DNA from: Balanoglossus misakiensis
Lineage: Eukaryota; Hemichordata
Length of the DNA stretch: 64,000 nucleotides
Reading direction: 5' to 3'
Assembly (NCBI GenBank): GCA_040954595.2
Contig: CM082586.2
Location: 3,162,001-3,226,000, forward strand
The notes beneath the pieces are model-generated. The model made no database searches. It had not been told where the DNA came from and saw only the letters and a program-made list of their open reading frames with translations. Shown piece by piece: positions 12,875-24,200 of this stretch; position 1 is the first letter of the stretch, and each line of letters starts with the position of its first letter. A program made the position numbers and the translations under genes.

Positions 12875-14222
12875 TAGATCTTTCAATTGTGTTGTGCCAA
12901 CCTGTCTACACAGATAGTCAGTCAGACTAGTAGCCTTCTGGCCTATTTTCTCTTAAAACATTGTTGGTCATGGAAATTTTGCATCGAAGTAAAGTCCCAT
13001 TTTGCATACATCTGTATCCTATATTTGTCCTACCAGAACTAGGAATACCTGCATCACAGCAGTATTTGAATTTTAAAAGAATTGACTGACTGAAACGGCT
13101 TACTTCCCCAACCCGCAAATACATGAATGCAGGGACATAATCAACATGAGTTCACCTTGACACGAAGGGATGACCTTACCCACGTGACTGGTTGATTGTA
13201 AGGCTCAGGCAGTTATGAGGGCCGTGTACTCAATCCTGAGTGTGTCAAACATGTACATGTACGTAATGGATAGATGGCAGCTTAAATACTTCTAATTTTA
13301 GAAATGAGGTGATGCGTGTATAACAGCATTATTAAGTTTACTGGCATCATCGCAGAAAATAAACAGTGTAATATTTGAATAAACTTTTTACGTTTCGTTG
13401 ATGAGAGTTGCCCTTGACAGACATTAGACATGGAAGTCATTGAGTGAAACAGAGAAAGAAGTGTTGTCGTCGTTTGGCAGATGTTTTGTCTTTTTTGAGT
13501 TGCATGCGGACATATGTATCACAAAGTGTGATATCCAGAACTCCACTGAGAGCTGTAAGTCCTTTCATAGTGTGTCCACTTTTATTGGAACTGAAAACAT
13601 CATACACTCACATAGAACAGTAGTCTACAGTATCCAACTGTTTGTTATCTGCTTGGCTGTCAACACTAACAAATTAGTTTGGGAAGCAAAGCAAAGCAGA
13701 CGACACACAGCTAGATACTGTACTCTCCGTACATACTGTGTACGGCTGACATGTGAGAACTCAATATTCACATTTTATTAATCCCTAACGGCATAAACCA
13801 GGACTTTTTTTACAAGCTCCTCCAACAGATGGGTACTTAACTGTCCCAGAGTGTATATAAATGTTAATTTGCTTGACATACATGCACATTGTGACAAAAC
13901 CATCTGTTTGTTGGGCAGATTATGATTCTACAGTGATGTTGGTATCGCTTTGATTTCCAAGCAGATGACCATATTTTATTTGTACAGTGCAAGTAGTTAA
14001 TATTAATTTTAGACATTAAATGAACCTATATGGCAAATATACTAAACATAAGGGTTCAAAATTGTTATTATGTGCAGTATGAATCGTTGATGTCTTCACT
14101 TCATTAAGGTACTGTGTTCGTAAAATTTCTAACGTTATAACACACATTGTTGCTATTACATTAGAGAATGCCCACAGCCAGGCTGTCGTTAATATTTCCG
14201 TGTGTTTCTGTTTTGTCTACAG

Positions 14223-14285
14223 AAGGCTGACACCGCAATCGGTGGTAGTGGCTCAGCTTGTTAATTTAACTGTTTTGCCAGTGCA
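14223..14285 (+). other. 5'UTR portion of the first coding exon
   Basis: A strong polypyrimidine tract (gtgtttctgttttgtctac) ending in AG at 14221-14222 precedes this segment. An in-frame TAA lies upstream of the ATG, so 14286 is the first possible start in this exon. This implies an upstream non-coding exon. Confidence 0.6.
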
Positions 14286-14350
14286 ATGAATACCAGCAAT
14301 CAAGACTTTGCCAGGATACGTACAAAGCCAGATAGTGAGAAAATACAGAG
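14286..14350 (+). CDS. NCOA: NCOA coding exon 1 (start)
   Basis: It encodes 21 residues ([20 protein letters not shown], then Q) plus two bases of a split codon, and ends at a strong donor (cagag|gtaaga). The two leftover bases complete an AGT codon with the first base of exon 2, exactly the phase needed. An upstream in-frame stop supports the ATG. No domain lies here. Vertebrate paralogues have a longer N-terminus with an RKRK stretch that this exon lacks, so an alternative first exon is possible. Confidence 0.65.
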
Positions 14351-15172
14351 GTAAGAAGGAGCAGTTTGTCATATGGGTTTGTACAGACAATTTTCGGTCA
14401 AAAACTAATTTTTCGAGCACCGCTTGTAAGACTGCCATGACACATGACAGTTTATTGGATATGTTCCTTGTAAATTTTCCATATTTATTTATGGTTAGGT
14501 CATATTTGCTTGCCAATGTTACCTGTGAGTTTTATTCTTGTGTATACTATTTCCATGTAATCCACAAATGGGACCACAGTGTCCTTGACGCCATGTTTTT
14601 TAATTCAGTTTAATCCCGAAATTCACTCTTGGATTAATATATTATAATATTAATACAGGTTTCTCTCAGACTGGTTTCTTGGTATCACAAGAGCCATAGG
14701 GTAAACATGTAGTTCATAAGAAAGTTAGAAACCTTAGCTAAACTTTCTTGTGGAAATATGACACCGGACATATATCAGAATAGGAGACAGCTCTTGTTTC
14801 CATGAAAATGTCAGGATTGCGTAGAAACGTCAGACAAATGTCCTTATTTCGATAACCTTTGTTATTCACTGTGATGTCGCATACGTCAATATAAAAATCA
14901 TTACTAGTATTACCACTTGTAAAGTGCCACCACATGTTCATGTTTCAAGCCTTCATCAAAATTGATGTTTTATCTAAATTTTTGAAATCGAAATTTGATA
15001 GCAGAGGATCGGTTTTAATCCTGCAATCCTGATAATAAGATAAAAACCAGTGAATATCCATTGATTTATTCATTTATATGTAGTGCATTTTGATTTATTT
15101 TGTAAGACTGATGGTTGGAAATTCAAAATCATGTTTTCCATCAATAATTAAATTAGCTAGTGATGCTTGGTT

Positions 15173-15211
<39 letters not shown>

Positions 15212-18200
15212 TTGTCACTGGTGAAGTCAGACCCTTGGACACCAAAGCAGGCTTGGCAGGCTTGAGACAGACTGGGCTTCAGCTGTCGGTCTCCGTCACT
15301 GGGAAAACGATTCTGATAACAGGAAAGAGATTGAAGTCCTCGATATTTATCTATCCCATGCTAGAGCAGATAATTAATTACTGTAACACGTCTACAAGAA
15401 GGAACTCTTATCTGCCAAGTACATCAGAGAGACGTGTAGTTGATAACAGTATACTTCGCAGAAATGGCCTTCATTACTCTACAGAGAAGTAATCATGTAT
15501 GCTGTATAAGCATTTATGTACAGAAAGAACAAATGCAAGATAATTATTGGAGTATTAATTAGATAATCTTGCTTGATAATTTGCTGAAGCATGGACAACT
15601 GATATGGCAACTCCATCTTTGCTTGTTGTTGTTGTTGTTGTTGCTCTTAACTTCATTCATCAGAGGTTAACCATGTCCTCTTCAGAAATTATGTTAATTA
15701 GAATAATACATAACAACCAGGAGGTCATACTCTTATGTCTTGGCAGCAAGGGGCTGCTTTGCCACACGCACCTCACACAGTTTATAAATATAACACAGGT
15801 GTGGGAGGGAATACAGTGGAGCGTCTCCTGTCCTGCCTGCCTTGCCGCTGTGGAAAATCCGTCGCTGATCCCGTCATGTTTTCCTTCTTTTCCAGTAAAT
15901 CCCTGAACGAGAGGCGGAGGCGAGAGCAGGAAAACATTTACATAGAGGAGTTGGCTGAATTGATTTCAGCTAGCATCACGAACATGGACAGCTGTAACGT
16001 TAAACCTGACAAATGCGCCATACTTCAGGAAACAGTTAAACAGATCAAGTCTATCAAGAAGCAACAAGGTAGGTGGCTCTCCCCCCATCAGCCACCAGAT
16101 CGTGGTCCAGTCCTGTTGCCTTTATTAGTTACGATGGACCTGTATACTAGTAAATGGGGGTGATACTGATAGGGTTATGCAAGGCCAAGGGGATAGACAA
16201 GACTGATTTATTACTAACCCTCCCTCCCCCTTTCAGCTATCAAACTATAGTCCAGTCCTGTTGCTTTTATTAGTGCGAGTGGACCCATGCACTAGTAAAT
16301 AAGGGGATTGGGTTATGCAAGGCCAAGAGAATAGACAAGACTGCTCCATCTGTTGCATCAGAGAATGCCTTGAGCAAAAAGATCTTTCAGTCTAAAAATA
16401 GGGATAAATTGAACTGAAAGACTAAGTACATAAGGTGGTGTGTTCTCAAAGTTTACCCAACACATGGCTTTATAATAAGCCTCATTGTTTTCAGATATTG
16501 TCAAATATTATCATTGTTGTCAAATAGTGTCATCATTAGGTAAAATTGCAGACTGCATGTAATTTTGCAAATTTTGAGAATGGCATTTCATGTAGCTGTG
16601 TATGGATGAGTGAAGGTTCGTATGTGTGTTTTATTACATGTCAGCTCACCTGCACAATTGAAATATTATATAAAACATCTAAATGCATACTCTAATTTTA
16701 GACCTCAGCCCAATGATTATGTATGTGGGGATAAATGTAAAAATAGTTTCAGCTCACTAAATGACAACAATTGTCCTTTTTATTTATGAAGTGTTATTTC
16801 ATGTGAGGAGAGTTGATTAGCTTGCTGTCTGTTTGCTGCCTGTTATTGATGAAGTTTAATGTTGATGAATGACTGAAAAAGGTGAAAAAGGTTCTTATTT
16901 AAAGCCACTGTTGTTTGGAATAGGATCTCTAGTGGCTAAACATCCTGGCTTTTCAGACAAATTCAACTTCTCTTTTTTCTCTCACCTGTTTGCACTGTCT
17001 ATCTCTGAAAACCTGTCCTCCAGATGCACTTTTAATCATAAGCACCCTCTGTAGCAAGGTTTTCGTCCTATCTGAGAACAAATTGACCAGCACATGTAGA
17101 CTGATAGGCATGTTTGTTTTTCGTTGGTCAACAGAGGCAGAATCCAATGGTGCAGTACAACAGTGTCAGGTGTCTTCAAGTAAACCGGCGCTTTTGGCAA
17201 GTGATGTACTGGGACCACTGCTGCTTGAGGTAAGACACTAACATTAGACACCACAGTTTAAAGGGACAAAGTCTCTCTCTCGCAGGCCTTTTTCCATTAA
17301 TTATGTTTGATACAAGACACTGTTTATGTCAATGTACATGTGGATATATTGTGAATCAACGTTCAACCACACACAACTTCCATCTCGTTTGTAGGATATG
17401 AGAGTAAAAACTCACCCATAATGAATAAATGGTAAAGAACGATTATTCATTTTGGCGAGTTTTTTCACTCTCCTGTCTATAAGAGGGATGGAAGTTGTGT
17501 GTTGTTGAACGTTGATTCCCTTTATATCCACATGTAGAATAATATAAACGGTGTCTTCTATCAAATATAATTAATTGAAAAGGGGCAGCGAGAGAGAGAC
17601 TTTGTCCCTTTAATAAAGCCCAGTAGATTATGAATTCAGCTGGAATGTGTGGTATTATACTTGTGAACGTAGTGACCTTTGTTGTTGATGACAAACAATC
17701 AAACAATTTCAAGTTCAGGCTGGAGTCAAAATTTGTCACAACAACAACAATGTTGATGAGCTTAAAATACTTGGCATAGCATCACGCTGCAAGGAGTGCA
17801 ACAAGAAATAATATGCCCCATACTTTTTGAACTGTAAATTGGCAAAATTACTCACCCAGCTAAACGTAATGAAAATCATTCTAGCTAAAACAGATATCTC
17901 ATAATAGCTTGCTCAGGTAAAGCCTCAAAAAGGGGAAGTCGATTAAAGTTTATAGACAAGGTGCATGTACCGGTACAACTTATAAGCATCAAAAAACAAA
18001 ACAGTGTTGTGCTCGGTGATGCTGAACAATTGCAGTACACTGTGAGCCTTCGTATTGAACAAACATGTTTTCAGTTCTGGCTGAGTAGTTCCATGCAGGT
18101 AGATTGTGCCATGTCTCTTGAGAGATCGTTCCGGAGTTTTTGAGTCGGTGCAGAAGAAGTGCTATCATCAGCTGACCTTTCCAGAGCGTGTCGATTTTGT

Positions 18201-21200
18201 TTGTGACTGTAAATAAATAATAATGTTGACGTAACCACATATTCAGTTGCAAACCTTGTGAAATGGACTCCCTGAAAACAGAGACATCTTACCCACATCT
18301 TGCAAACTGTAATGGGTTTTACCAATGGATCAGGTACTCTTATGGAAATGTAATGTAATTTACTGTACATACATACATACAGACAGGCGTACATGTTGGT
18401 AGGTGTGAAAAAACAATAATGACAACGGTGATGTATATTCTTTTCATAGGCTTTGGATGGTTTCTTGTTTGTGGTGAACAGTCAAGGAAGGATTGAGTTT
18501 GTAACTGAAAATGTGTCAACTTATTTGAAGTTTGACAAGGTAGGTGCCGTCCTTGTGAAAGAGCTTGTGAATTATCCAAGGCTGGTTATTTAAGATTGCT
18601 GGAGATTATCCGTTTCCTGTTTGATAGGTACACTGCCCTTGGCATTTCATCACTTCTATCATTTTCCAGGATATATTTCTTATTTACAACAGAGGAATCT
18701 AATTTCAGATACTTAAGAGAAGAAACTTGGTTTTGATAACATTTGCTTTGACTTCTCTGCAGGAGGAATTGGTTGGTAGCAGTATTTACAATTTAATTCA
18801 TGTAGGGGATCACGCACAGCTCATAGAAAGTCTTTTACCATTAAGTAAGTAATCCATTTCTGTCATTACTTTTATCCCAAAACCAAAAATACATATATGA
18901 AAAGTTGCCTGTTCTTAAATGGCTGTAAGAAACACAGACGAGACTTTGTGGTAATCAAGAAATCTGTGTGAATTTAGCACCTGTTGATTCCAAAGCAGGT
19001 TAAGTTTTCACCCTTTCATCACCATGGTTTGGTCCAAATCCATTGTTTTCTGTGGTAAAGTTGGACCTCTGAAGAGGGAAGTGGGGGTGAAAAGGGATAA
19101 AAAGACCCCAGAAAGTCAAGAAATGTCAGTTGGCTTTCTCTGTGTTGTTTCAATTGATGCTACATTTGTTTCTGCTGTTTTTTCTTCCCACCACCAACCA
19201 ACCACAGCCAATGGTATATCATGGCGGAGTGACAGCACAAGCAAAATTGCCAAGAGCAGGACGTTTAATTGCCGGATGTACGTTCAGTTGGCGGACGATG
19301 ACGACGACAAGGAATTACAGGAACATTCACTGGAGCACATGCAGTGCTCGGCCGTTCTGCAGCCGTACCCTGACAACAAACAGCCCAAGACAGATGGCTC
19401 GCCCAGTGGTGAGTGTGGAAGCCTGGCTGTGAAGGCAGTCACTTGGTCTTAAAATTAGATACATTTGTGTACGGAAAAACCTGTCTAAACTGGACACCAG
19501 AGGAACTGAGAATATTGATCGGTTTTCAGAGGTGTCTGGTTTATACAGGTTCTTTTATCATGTGAATGACGAGGACTGGAAAGAGTGTTCAGTATGGGCA
19601 GGTCTCCAGATTAGAGAGAGTTCAGTTCAGACAGGTTTTACTGAATCATTTTTATGTCATCTGCCTCAGTATTTTATCAAATTTTAAGACCTTGTGACTG
19701 CCTTCACTGGAAAAGCTCTTGCATACAAGTATCACTCATGGTTCAAATATACGTACACAATAATACACTTCATATAATTCTCATCAATTATTCCTGGAAA
19801 AGCACATACAAGTATCACTCATGTTTCAAATATACATACACAATAGTACACTTTATGCACAATTCTCATTGTGGCTTACAAGACCGGAAATATCTGTTCT
19901 CCAAGTTACAGTGATAAAGCATCTTTGCCTGCCACTGTTTTTTCAGGACCTGCGTATCTGGTGTGCGTGGCGCGGAGAATGCCCCAGGAGGACAAGTCCG
20001 TCATTGAACAGTTTGTCACCAAGCAGGATCTGAATGGTCGGATCATCTCGGCCGACATGTCGTCTCTCACCATGCCTTTCCATGCCCAGTCGGATCTGGT
20101 CGGGCATTTGCTTCAGGAGTACTGCCATTCGACAGATGTCCAGAAGCTCGTCAAGCATCATCAAGAAGGTGAGTGGGGGGTCCCTTTCGAATTCACCAGT
20201 ACAGTGGCCACTTCAAGCTTGTAGTGATAGTGCATGAATGGATTCGAACTGACAGCTGCTGTTGTTTTTTCCTTCTATCCCAGTTCTCAGTTCTGGCTCA
20301 AGCGTGAGCGACATGTATAAATTCCGTGTACCGAACCAGGATTGGGTGCTGGTGCAGACAAGGAGTAAATTCTTCGACGCCTCTCATTCTGATAAACCTG
20401 AATATGTCATGTCAACTCACAGCATCTACAGGTAAGTGCCAAGGCAGATGGATGCAGCGTCCGTTAAAGGTCAAAGTTCATTATAGAGTGAAGCTCATCC
20501 TTTTGTGTTGTCTCAACTGGTGAGGTGGAGAAAAACTGATGATGGGGTTAAGGCTCTTATCGGGCCCAGTCCATAGCAGATTTTTCAGGGACTTCTTTAC
20601 AAATGAACAGAAAATGCAAAGTATGCGTCTGATGAACATGTAATAGCAATTGATTAGACAGGTTTCACTGTCAATCATTCAACTCTTGCAGAGAAAGACC
20701 GACCAATGCCACAACAGAAGCCAGTACCAGTGCCTCATCGTCTGCATCGCACTCAGGACCGCCACCAAGGACTCCCATGAGTCAGATCAGCATGCCCCCA
20801 CAGCCCAAACAGTCGGGGCCGATCCCCTCCCTCAGCACTCTGCTGAGAACCAGCGCGGCGTCCGTGGGTTCAGGAAGCGAGGCTCCCGCTATATCGCCCA
20901 TAGAAATGCTGCAGAACTCCTCCCTCTCCTCTCTCCTCAAATCCACCAACCTCGGCACCTACACCAGTCTTCTCCAGAGTAAACTCCCGACGGCGTTCTC
21001 GGCCCCCAGCAGTGTCGACGTCGACGCCAAAACAAACCCTCCAAGGAAGCAGCAGACCACGGAGAAACAGTTCTCCGACGTCGTCTCCCCGGGCGCCGCC
21101 GCCTTGAAATCGCCGTTTCAGAGCAAAGTCTCGAGCTCGGACATTCCGGTATCCATGTCCAAGTTTCCATTCCTGGGGAATGTGGATTATTCCCAAGTGT

Positions 21201-24200
21201 CGGACTCGTCTCAGGCCGCAACCAAGGATGACCCGGGGGTCAGCAGTAAAGCCGGCACCAAAAGGAAAGCAGAAGAGGACTTGGATGAAAGTTCTTCCAA
21301 GAAGAACACGCTTCTGCAAAAACTTTTAATGGAGGATGGTAAGCACTGATTTGGTCGCTTTTTGCGAACTGCATGTGAAAGAGAGTCTGAACAAGATTTT
21401 GGCAGTACATAAACGGTCCAAACATACTGCAATTTTGAAAATAATAAAGTCAACCCTAACATAGAGCACTTTTTAGTAAATCTGTCTGAAGGTGTTTGTA
21501 CTTTTTGTGTCTTAGGTGAACTTTGCTTAACAAGAAAACAGAGGCCATTTTGAATTTCAAGTGTAGTAGATTTTAGATTCATTGTGATCTTTATAAAGAG
21601 ACCTGTAATAGAAGTGAACTTGTAGAAAATGTAGCTGATGCTTTGAATGAGAATGGTGAAGAAATTGTTGGAAATTTACAGGTGGAGCTTTGGAATATCA
21701 ATTTTGTGTTTTGCATTGCAGATGATCTAGAAAGCTGCAGCTCACAGAGTCAGGACGAATCAAGAGATGACCCAATGGACAGTGGAAGAAGAGAGACTAC
21801 TGCACTCATGAAAGAGGCGCTGCAGAAGTTGCTTGCACAAGGGAAGGAGTCTGCGGAGAAGAGGGCGGACAGCGACGGAGACAACAACAACAACAGCAGC
21901 GGCGATGATAAGGATAGAGACAGCGCGGATGAGGAGAGCAAGAAAGAGAAAATTTTGGACAAATTGTTGGATGGTGATAGAAGCGTGCGGTTCGGCAGTG
22001 GCTTGAACCCTCTGGAGCAGTTGAGACTGATGCAGGATAACCCGCAGTCTGTCGGCGATTTGCCATCGGCCCCGTCTGATGGGACGAAGAAGATGATCGA
22101 TCACACGAGGTTGCTTCTGCCGTCGACATCGTCGATGTCCCGCAAGCCTTCGAAGAACGTTCTGCTGCAGAAGCTGTTGATGGAGGATGACCCGGTGGTT
22201 CCGCACAGCTCCGCTCTGACCCGGTTGAGCATGCGGCGACAGGACAGCTTCATGGCCATGCGCGACAGCGACAGCAGCGTCAGCAGTAGCAGTCACATCA
22301 GCAGCAGCCCGGCCACCAGCAGTCTAAACACGCCGACCACGCAGCAGGTGCACTCGCTGTTTGCCCAGCAACAGCCGCAGCAGCGCCCGCAACAGCAACA
22401 ACAACAAACTCAGCAGCAACAACAACATCAACAGCTGCAGCAGCAGATGCAGCAGCCCGTTCAGCTGCCCCAACAACAAGAACAGCAGCCGCAGCTGCAG
22501 CAAAATCCATCTGCCACCGCAGCCGCTACATCCTTGGATAACTTCAACTTGGACGGTCTGACCGAAGAAGAAACCAACGCTTTGATTCAGCAACTTTTCC
22601 AGATGGCCAACTCTCTGCCCGACGACGCTCTTACAGGTAGTGAAGGCAGCCAGGCTCTGGTCCAAGGCCTTCTGCAAGGCATAGACAGTAACCAGATCGC
22701 GCAGATGGACATCACACCCAGCATGACGAGTGATCCTGCAGGCGCAAACAAAACTAATAATCTGGAGAACCCGTTGTTGCAGCAGCTTCTCCTGCAAGGA
22801 AACCAGGTGGATCCAGCCAAGGCGCTGCAGAGCATCACCAACGTTCCCCCGGACAGCACCGTGCAGAGCCCACCCTTCAAGCCGACCAGCACCACGTCCA
22901 CGGACAGGTTCACAGCCACCATGAGACAGACTGCGGCCGGCGGTCATCAAATGACCCCCCTCAGACGGCTCAACAACACCTCCTTTGGAACGGTGCAGCA
23001 GACGCAGTCCCAGGTTCTGGGCAGCGCCACCCTGGGGCGACCGCCGGGAGGGATGCAGCAGCCGCAGCAGCGGAGGGGTAACATACCCTCCATCCAGTCG
23101 CTCACCGGCCAGGGGTCAATGGGGATTGGTGGGATGTCTAACATGATGCAGTATGGTCTCTCTCCACTGCAGCAACACCAACAGTCAGCTTTACAGTTGC
23201 AGCAGCAGCAGCAACAACAGCAGCAAGCACCACCTCAGAAACCACAACAACCACCTCAACCACAGCAACATAGTTTATTTTCCACAAGTACTTGTGGTCC
23301 AACTCAAAACCAAACACAGGTGAGATATAAGGGTTCATTCAATGTATATTGCCGTTACATTAACTTTGGATAACTATTTCTATTTCAAATTGGTTATACA
23401 GGCACTTTCAGTATAGGATTCTTCACAAAAAAGCATATAGTGAATGATATTTATATTGTTTTGGAAGAAAATTTAAATGCATAGTACACACAAGCACATG
23501 TTATTCAGTATTAAACAGTAGTACTGTCGGGCAGTCCTGTTGGGTCATCCATTCTAACCTTTATTGCATAATTGATTTCATTTCAGAACCTCAACAACTT
23601 GCCAAGTCTGAGTGTCAATACTCAGCAACAATCAGCCTTAGAGCAGCCGTCTGCACTTACTGACGACTCCCATACACTGACAGACGACGCCATCTTGCAG
23701 CAGCTGGAACAAGTCTTGAACAGCAGTAATCTGTCGCTAAACGAAATTGACAACGCGCTGGGCATTGAGCAGCTGCTAAGCACTCCCCACTCAGACGAAC
23801 AGTTGGCCAGCGATTTGCTGAACTCGGCCCTGTCGAGCGACCAGGTCTCCAACACGGCGACGACCGTGTCCAGCAGTTTGTCGAACAGCGTCTCGCAGAT
23901 GGGAACCATGCCGTCATCCATGGCAAGCAGCAGCAGTAGTGCAGGCATGATCAACTCCATGGCCAATACCTTGACAAACACAATGGTCAGCAGCACGCCA
24001 GCGAACACCCTTGCGAACACTGCGTCCTTATCCTCGCAAAGTTCACTGAACAGCAACCTGACAACGAGCAGCAGCGCCTCCGACACTCTGAGCGGCTACC
24101 AAGTGGGGAACACTGCATCCACCACACCGATGGGAAATATTATGAACACAAGTTCGAATCTGCTGTCAAGCAGCTTCATGCAGACTGGGGTATCTCAAAC

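Larger units (their letters stand above)
1..14222. other. non-coding 5' flank / 5' intron
   Basis: No coding exon could be supported here on either strand. Open frames are short, lack recognisable domains and fall in simple repeats or transposon fragments. The first coding exon of the coactivator has a good splice acceptor just upstream of its ATG (14221-14222), so at least one non-coding 5' exon and the promoter should lie further upstream, here or outside the window. I could not locate them. Content that can be supported is listed separately: microsatellites, tandem duplications and MITEs. Base composition is AT-rich and uniform. Confidence 0.6.
14351..15895 (+). other. intron 1
   Basis: AT-rich intron between the start exon and the bHLH exon. 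It holds a (GAT)n run at about 15173-15211 and a (GTT)n run at about 15624-15643. No further coding segment with splice signals was found. Confidence 0.6.

Noticed and set aside
15160-15492. Poly-Asp N-terminal protein
   Set aside because: Translation of a GAT microsatellite in intron 1; the remainder has no recognisable domain.
19024-19452. Open frame extending upstream and downstream of NCOA exon 6 as its own gene
   Set aside because: Only 19208-19408 matches the family, and it is bounded by splice signals with matching phase. The rest is intron read-through.
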